A stretch of 64,000 nucleotides of DNA, taken from the NCBI GenBank assembly GCA_021234155.1, contig JAJEKV010000031.1, forward strand, positions 4,108,835 through 4,172,834, given 5' to 3'. Under the pieces are notes generated by a model. That model did no database searches, was not told where the DNA came from, and saw only the letters and a program-made list of their open reading frames with translations. Below are positions 57,889-64,000 of the stretch, one piece after another; within the stretch, counting starts at the first letter, position 1, and every line of letters begins with the position of its first letter. This stretch comes from Isoetes taiwanensis (Eukaryota; Streptophyta; Lycopodiopsida; Isoetales; Isoetaceae). Both the position numbers and the translations under genes were made by a program.

Positions 57889-58607
57889 TTTCAGTAAACA
57901 AACATGTAAAATTTAGGAAGATCGATTGAAGATCGATTGCTCCCTGTGAGAATTAGAAAGCCGTGTAAGAATTAGAAGACCCTGGAATTGAAGATCGATT
58001 GCTCCATGATGTGGTGCCAAGACCTCTTCTATGCCAAGTATGTCAAGATCTCATCTGCATGTTTCTTACAGCGTATCTTCAAATTCAAATAAGAGGTTTC
58101 TATAAGCAGCTCTTACTCGGTAATGAGCCAGTTGCTCTTATACGATGATAAGCTTTGTTCCTACAACTTATCTTCAAATTTAGACAGAGGAGTAATATGG
58201 TCCTTGATTGAGCCCCTTGCGCTTATGAATATCAATAACAAGAGTACCAGCCTTAGTAGTGGAATCAGCAGGATCAGATTTGATTTGGTCTGCTACGGTG
58301 CTTTTGGGTTTTTGGGCTGCCAAAACTTTGATGGCAAAGGATGATTTCCCTCCCCCCCCCTTTTTTTTTGTTTTTTTTTGGGTTCTAATTCCATTTATTT
58401 ATATGTTTCGGTGTAGCTTGGCACATAACGCCGTTCTGAATGGCAAAATTGGGGCAGAACACCGTTCCAAACGGCCGTTCTTGCCAACATAATATTTTTG
58501 TGTATTTTGTGCGTTCAGCGTTCAAGTTTAGAACGCTTGGGATTAGAGAACGTGTCCGTTCCATAATTTTTATAAAACAGCCGTTCTATGTCAAGTATGG
58601 TCACAGG

Positions 58608-59922
58608 AGATTAGCCTTGTATCTTTGTCCCCTACCATAGGCACAGAACAACAAGTTCAGGCTACCTGACAGACACGGAACATAAGTCACATCAGTCCAG
58701 ACCTCAACCAGAGTAAATGATGTTTTAAAGGTGTGCACTCGAGATAAAATGTGGTCACCAGCCGTGAGAACACATACACTGGTCTTTCTGAGGGAGAAGA
58801 CGACTTTCGAATGGGAATGGGAATGGAAATAATAGGTGTTAATCTTTTCTCTATCTGGCACCGAGCCGTTTTCCCGCAGGGCCTCCTCTACAGTATTGTC
58901 GCGGCGATAGAGTTTCACCACCAAGTTCGAGATGGATTGCTGTGGTTCCTCTACGCCCAAGATACCAGAATATCATTTAGAAAATGAAGAGGGCCTGGGC
59001 AAAAACACATGAGAATAAGAAACTAGAAACAAAAAACACCATTGACGTTTATAAAACCAAGCTGCTCTGTTATAAATTCAAGCTCATCATAGATAACTTC
59101 TTCACTACATTCCCTTGCTCCATTGACTGGAAATTGGGTTCATGAGTTCTTAAATCCAAAACACGAGTAAGGTACTTATTAATATTGAGAAAATCTTACT
59201 TGGATCTATTTTGCAGCTAATAAGCTGCAGAACCATTTTTTTGGTGCTCCAGGGTTGGTAAGAAGAGACTCAATTTCAAAAGCAAAAGATAAAACTCATA
59301 TCCAGTGTGTAAAGGTAACACATATAAGAACTAAAACTCCAAATCTTCGAGGAATGAGGGATGCTGCAAAAGTAATGGCGATCATGCAAACCCTAGAGAT
59401 GAGACAAAAGGCACTGGAGATGGAGGCCATGTTGCCCGGGTGATGTCGAAGCAATTTTTTGGGGATTTCTAATTTCGATGATCGTTGATATGGAAAATAA
59501 GGGATCCAACGATCCTCATAAGTTTTTGTTGAGGCATTATCCCACGTGGATAGGCTAGAATCCCAGACATTGTTGTAAGGAGGGTTAGGCAAGCTTGTTA
59601 AAGAAAGAAAGAAAGAACATTATAGTAAAAAAGTGGAAAATATAGTCAGAATCCTATGGTCATCAACCACAACATCCATGTATCATATGCGCAGGAGAAC
59701 ACAAGGCAATAACAGGGGTTCAAATTCCATATATTCTGAAACTAATACACATTCGAAGTGGAATTCTAGCATATGTTCATCAAAAATATCTCAAGTACAT
59801 TTCGAGTCTCATAGACCTTTCACATTACTTCGGCTTTGTAATTAATTGGGATCCAACAACACATGTTTTGAACAAAAGAAGTGTTCGTGGCGGTCACAAA
59901 CGTTAGATCTTAAAATGGGATC
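58608..59922. other. No firm gene; one exon candidate
   Basis: A plus-strand frame at 59255-59443 (RRDSISKAKDKTHIQCVKVT, then NLRGMRDAAKVMAIMQTLEM) follows a TTTTGCAG acceptor and ends LEMEAMLPG. It could be a last exon of an unrecognised gene. Nothing else is seen. Confidence 0.3.
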
Positions 59923-59944
59923 CACTACAAAACCAAAGCCCTGT

Positions 59945-60460
59945 TACGACGTCTATTACGACGTCCAGACGTCGTTTGCACGTCGATGATCGACGCCAAA
60001 ACGTCGATAAACGACGTCTATTTCGACGTCGGAGCGTCGATTATCGACCTTTATGCGTCGCTGTACGCGTCGAAACGGCGGCGTCTTTAAGCGACGACTT
60101 GACGTCGTTCAACGCCGTTATGCACCGCGTGCGGTCGCCCCAGCAAGCGGCCGCTTTACCAGCGGATGGCCAAATACGCCCGGTACCGGGGCGGGCGATG
60201 ATTTGGCAACGCGTTCAACGGCGAATAGTACACGCCATCATCTCCATCCAAATGGCGTTGCCCGGTAGCGTAAGCGGCCGACGCGGGTTTCCGACGCGTG
60301 TGACGCCGTTCAACGGCGTTCTTCGGCGTGGTCGTCATCTGTTTCTTTATCCGCTTGTGGGTATCCGCGTGTCTGGCGGCCCGGCGCCACGCGACAACGC
60401 CGTTCAACGACGTTGGGCGGCGTGCGGCCATGCGCGATAACGCCGTTCAACGGCGATTAA
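59945..60460. repeat. CpG-dense subterminal repeat block
   Basis: More than a dozen GACGTC/CGTCGA words (59945-60115), then AACGCCGTTCAACGGCG-type palindromic words (60110-60460), in otherwise AT-rich DNA. Such subterminal repeats bind TnpA-like proteins in EnSpm elements. Sequence 60470-60900 beyond it is almost pure A/T with no gene. Confidence 0.8.
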
Positions 60461-60916
60461 GGAATTTTGATAAAAAAAAATATTTATTTAATATTATTCA
60501 ATATGATTTAATCCGGACGCTTAATATTCATATTCAAAATTAACAAATATTTAATATAAATAAATATTTAGTAATATTTATTAATATTAATATTATCAAT
60601 AATATTAATAGTATTAATAAATATTAAATATGAACAAAATAAATCGAGAATAAATATTTAAAAATTTAAAAATTCGAAAAATAGAAACAAATATTGATTA
60701 AATTATATTAGTATTCAAAGATCATGGTAGATAAGCATTATTGTTTAATATGTAATTAAATGTTTAATAAATCTAAGAATAAAAAAATAGAATCGAGCAT
60801 AAAATTAACATAACAAAAAAATCACAAATAATAAGAACAAAGCATAAAAAATTTAAATTGAATTCAATTAATATATTTCACAATGTAATTTGCACATTAC
60901 AAAATATATTAAGTCT

Positions 60917-62595
60917 TTAGTTGTTGCTCTCTTCTTCTTCTTCTTCATTGGCTTCGTCTTCATTTACCTGCATTATATTGTATCGCAACAATTAGTTCAT
61001 TGTAGTCACAAATAATTATCTAATGAATGATACACACTTCATCCCCCCTTTCACGCGCAGTGGCGTACGCGATGGCCGCATGACTGCCTTGTTTGAAGGC
61101 CCTTTCGCGTTCATCTTTAGCAGCCGGGCGACCAGCAAATGACGCCTATTGAGAATGAGCACCAAAACTAATGTTAGTGTTCAACTCGAGAACCTACATT
61201 ATAAACCAAATTTATACTTACAAATAGCTTATCCAAAAAGCCATAACCGCCAGACCCAGTCTTATTGGCACTATGGCTGCCACTTGCTTCGTCGTACCTC
61301 GCGTCCAGCGCTGCCTTTGTTCTAGCTTCCCCTTTCTTTGATAATATGTTGGCCTTCAAACACTACAATGCAATACAAGGACTTAGTCCACATGGCATCA
61401 TCTAATTATACGACTCATGGGAGAGATGATGTACTTGAAATACCTCATTAGTCAACTGATAGGGTCATGCCACTTCCTCTATCGAGACTCCTGTAGCTTT
61501 GGCAAGAGCTTTCAGCTGCTTCTTCTGATTACCTCTGCAAAATATAAATAAAATATGAGTACAATGAGGTTATAATGAAGAACGAAAGAGCCTAATACTT
61601 GGTGGCTTTAACATGTTTACCCTGCTTTGAACAAACCTCCCTCCATGAGATCTCTCCTGACTTGAGCTCGGGATATTACGCTTCTAAAAGCTCCTTGATC
61701 CTCTCTTTTTTCCTCATCATAGGCTCCCCGAAGTTCCATTCACCCTTGTGGACGTTATGGCAAACGCTATTTGTGACACTATTAGCCATCTTCCAAAAAT
61801 TGTCGCCATCTGCAGTGCTGTGGCGCGGCAACTTCTTGCTACTACACTCAACATACGACTAACATATGAATATGTGTTAGTGAACAAAAAAGGGCATAAT
61901 TCAAGATGAACTCACTCATATTGAAAGAGATGCCTTCGTGGAGGTGGTGCAGGTGGTGCACGATCTTTAACAGAGCTTGAAGAGGAATTGCGTCCCACTC
62001 CGTAACGTAACGGCGGTCGGCTCCTTCGTGGGGTTCATTCTCCTCGTGCTTTCGAACGGGCCCAAGATTGAATTCCGAAGGAGTGTATGAGCTATGGCGT
62101 GGAGGGTCATGGGCGCCCGGACCTCCGCCTACTTTGTTCAACAATGACCCGTGGCGCAATGTCCATTTCTCAAGGCGACATCCCGAATTGCAAGGCATTC
62201 CACCTATCTTCGGGGTTATCGCCTCGTTGATATCTCGGAGTTCCACGCTCTTCGCCTTCCCCGGCGGATGCGAGGTCCTTTTCCGCCTCTCTTCCGGTGG
62301 TGAGAAGAAGATCCGCCCATAACCACGACGGCGAACATTATGCATAGGAAAAGAAGGACGAACCGCATTTACACGCTACATTTAAAAACATTAGAACGTT
62401 AAAACATTTTATCCTAGAAAAAATCCATACCAAATCCACACAATGGTGGAGGTGGCGGTGGTGGCGAAGCTAAACCCGAACGACCAACTTCGCCTCTTAA
62501 AGGCCTTTGCGGGGTTTAGGGTCACAATAAGGCTACCAAGCCACGCGAAGAAGTAAAGTTGTGAACAATAGATATGCCATCGTGGCCGCATCCCA
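60917..62595 (-). CDS. TnpA-like (Transposase_24-type) CACTA protein, multi-exon
   Basis: Minus-strand pieces in order: a proline-rich start ending LASPPPPPPPLCGFG (about 62450); a 165-residue frame at 62345-61848 with RRRGYGRIFFSPPEERRKRT and PPRHSSYTPSEFNLGP; DGDNFWKMANSVTNSVCHNV and KKERIKELLEA, then SGEISWREVCSKQGKHVKAT (61860-61600); KANILSKKGEARTKAALDAR with SGSHSANKTGSGGYGFLDKL (61365-61220); SFAGRPAAKDERERAFKQGS (61146-61040); and a last exon VNEDEANEEEEEESNN (60967-60917). The 'KxNRxxR..SGSxS' layout is that of plant transposase family 24. One stop (after KELLEA) and unresolved exon 1 leave function doubtful. Confidence 0.5.
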
Positions 62596-62960
62596 TGGTT
62601 CTTTGGACATGTGCAAAAACTTGCAAGTTATTTATATGGAGTGCGATGAATAACATAGTAGGAAAGCAACAAATGTTAGCAACATGGGAAGTTCATTACA
62701 AAACATTGGGATTTGAATAATTAAAAGTGTCTTTATATATTTGGTTATTAGACAATTAAAAAATTTAATACTCTTAAACATGGCAAGATATACAATATTG
62801 TATTCATTATTTGAGTTGTGACAACAACAATTTTGACATCTCCAAGGCATCCATGCACTTCATGTGTCGCCTTTGTCTCACAACCATGGTAGAAGATATT
62901 CCAACACTTTGTAAGGCTTTCAACAACTTCGAAGCTTTGGGTCGTTGATGAGAATACGCC
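62395..62960. other. Mostly non-coding spacer
   Basis: Apart from the presumed first exon of the TnpA-like gene (to 62595), AT-rich sequence between it and the kinase-like fragments; short frames at 62632-62978 have no motif. Confidence 0.4.
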
Positions 62961-62961
62961 T

Positions 62962-63911
62962 TCACGTAGGCACATCATTCTTGTTTTTGCTCCTCCAACT
63001 TGTCAAGACGTCGTTGGTACATATGGGTTGGATTAATCCATTGGGCATTGTTGTTATTATTAAACCACTCCATTCGTCGCGATAGCTTGCACGAAATCCG
63101 TAAAGCATCTCATAAATATATCCCAATGCATAGACATCATGAATTTCGTGTCCCCATACACGATCATCATCCTTTGATTTCTCAAACACGGTTTCCTCTA
63201 ACCATGGATATTTTGCTTGTCCATCCGAAAAGTAAGTACCGACACTTCAACAAGGGACGGCGGCTCTTTGGCGTAAAAATGAATTGCATTGTCCCAATCA
63301 CCAATGGCCACCCACACATTTTGGTACTCATCATCAAAATGTAATTTGACTCTCTTGCAATTAAGCTTTGTGTGAGTGAAGTGGCCTTTGTGGATCTCAA
63401 CGACACCTTCTCGCTAGGGCAAGAGCTATCTCCTCGAACATACCGATATACAACTTCGCATTTTGCTCCTAAGTTCAAGCCTATGTGTTTGTCGGTTCTT
63501 CTTGGCTCTAGCAATTGCATTTGACCATCTTCTAAAACGTGACAAGTTATTAGGTAAATAGTCAAACAAGTGTGCAAGTGTCTCTCCATTCATGAAAGGT
63601 AGAATCACCATTGGCCCTATGGTATCCCCACTAGAGCTAGCAACTTCATATGCAAGTCCAATGGATGTAGCCAAAGCGGGATCTTGCGCTCTTGAAGCGT
63701 ATGTATCTTTGAGCCATCTCATACGCTACGCCCCTATCTTTGCCCTTGAAAACCCATCCACCGTATAGCTCATCATCTTGGAAGGGTTGTGTTCCGTTGA
63801 TCTTGATTTGATACGTGCGATGTGTTGGTTTCTCCTCAATAAGGCGATCACATCCACGGCCTCTACGGGCATGGGATCAACAAAGATTGATGTGTTCATG
63901 TGATTCTCCAA
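62962..63911 (-). pseudogene. Protein-kinase-like sequence with degenerate catalytic residues
   Basis: Minus-strand fragments: QPFQDDELYGGWVFKGKDRG (N-lobe-like), RWLKDTYASRAQDPALATSI, MVILPFMNGETLAHLFDYLP (hinge-like), VEIHKGHFTHTKLNCKRVKL at the catalytic-loop position, VAIGDWDNAIHFY at the DFG position, and WGHEIHDVYALGYIYEMLYG, the usual 'DVYAlGvilyEML' of the C-lobe. The catalytic HRD is not preserved and DFG reads DWD, so it would be a pseudokinase even if frames were joined. Probably a host gene captured by the CACTA element, or a neighbouring gene; it may extend past the window. Confidence 0.5.
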
Positions 63912-64000
63912 AGAAAAGTGGGCCTTGCTAGGCCCCGCCCACTAGAGCTTCCCCGATGCAAAGCATTTTTAATTACCTCCAACCGACGTGCATTGAGATC

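Larger units (their letters stand above)
47604..58599 (-). mobile_element. hAT transposon with a 7.9 kb internal insert
   Basis: Inverted termini begin CATACTTG..ATAGAAC at 47604 and, complemented, at 58599. Both are followed by GAACGG motifs. Flanks ATCACAGG (47596-47603) and GTCACAGG (58600-58607) agree at 7 of 8 bases, the 8 bp target duplication of hAT elements. The transposase lies on the minus strand: BED finger at 57.6-57.9 kb, catalytic and dimerisation parts at 48.15-49.7 kb. Removing the insert (about 49676-57582) leaves about 3.1 kb, a normal hAT size. The transposase is broken, so the copy is not autonomous. Confidence 0.85.
59923..64000 (-). mobile_element. CACTA (EnSpm) element, one end in window
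   Basis: CACTACAAAACC at 59923 is the canonical CACTA start. It is followed by a CpG-dense subterminal block of ACGACGTC-type repeats and then minus-strand genes. The other end and target duplication are outside the window, so extent is a minimum and membership of the last genes is inferred. Confidence 0.7.

Overview
This is nuclear DNA of a land plant: large, repeat-rich and intron-bearing, with one clearly intact host gene (a cationic amino acid transporter) among many gene fragments and nested transposable elements. The style of the PPR fragments suggests a fern or another non-seed plant, but that is only an impression. No rRNA or tRNA gene, CRISPR array or organellar gene was seen.

Layout. 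1-3056 holds no gene apart from a SINE candidate. 3057-7715 is a 4.15 kb terminal-inverted-repeat (TIR) element set between two (TTC)85 arrays and carrying a palindromic minisatellite. 7716-13030 is AT-rich and contains a diverged 2.8 kb tandem duplication. 13040-14928 is the transporter gene (minus strand, two exons). 15953-16256 is a truncated NAC fragment. 17-20 kb has two MITEs, one with an exact 9 bp target duplication. 19942-22479 is a LINE with one internal stop. 24.6-29.2 kb has PPR fragments, a transporter-like last exon, and a LINE 3' end with poly(A) and target duplication.

The most interesting part is 29254-43499. It is a 14.2 kb element with 31 bp perfect TIRs, inserted into the second unit of a tandem PPR-fragment duplication; the interrupted unit resumes at 43500. 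Inside are a decayed plus-strand gene, a row of minus-strand genes and 11 dispersed inverted repeats with arms like TCACACGACGCGAA / TTCGCGTCGTGTGA, mostly at gene boundaries. One minus-strand gene (40018-40898) is histone H3-like. Its N-terminus reads MARTKQTAR, identical to the H3 tail, followed by a long disordered insert and a recognisable but frameshifted H3 fold. Nearby are a BAH-like fragment and related small coiled-coil genes that share a start and an 'LPxDI..xVxMKRxKE' motif. A mobile element carrying its own H3-type histone would be the unusual system here.

44-58.6 kb: a PPR/GRAS chimera, a Harbinger-type MITE, a RING fragment and an 11 kb hAT element (47604-58599). The hAT has matching TIRs and near-identical 8 bp target duplications. 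Its transposase is split by a 7.9 kb insert carrying a 318 bp repeat, a SINE and a decayed BSL phosphatase gene that keeps introns. From 59923 to the window end is probably a CACTA element: CACTACAAAA terminus, ACGACGTC-rich subterminal block, TnpA-like gene and pseudokinase-like sequence.

All calls come from reading the sequence; no search or alignment was run. Many element genes carry single-base frameshifts, which could be decay or consensus errors.
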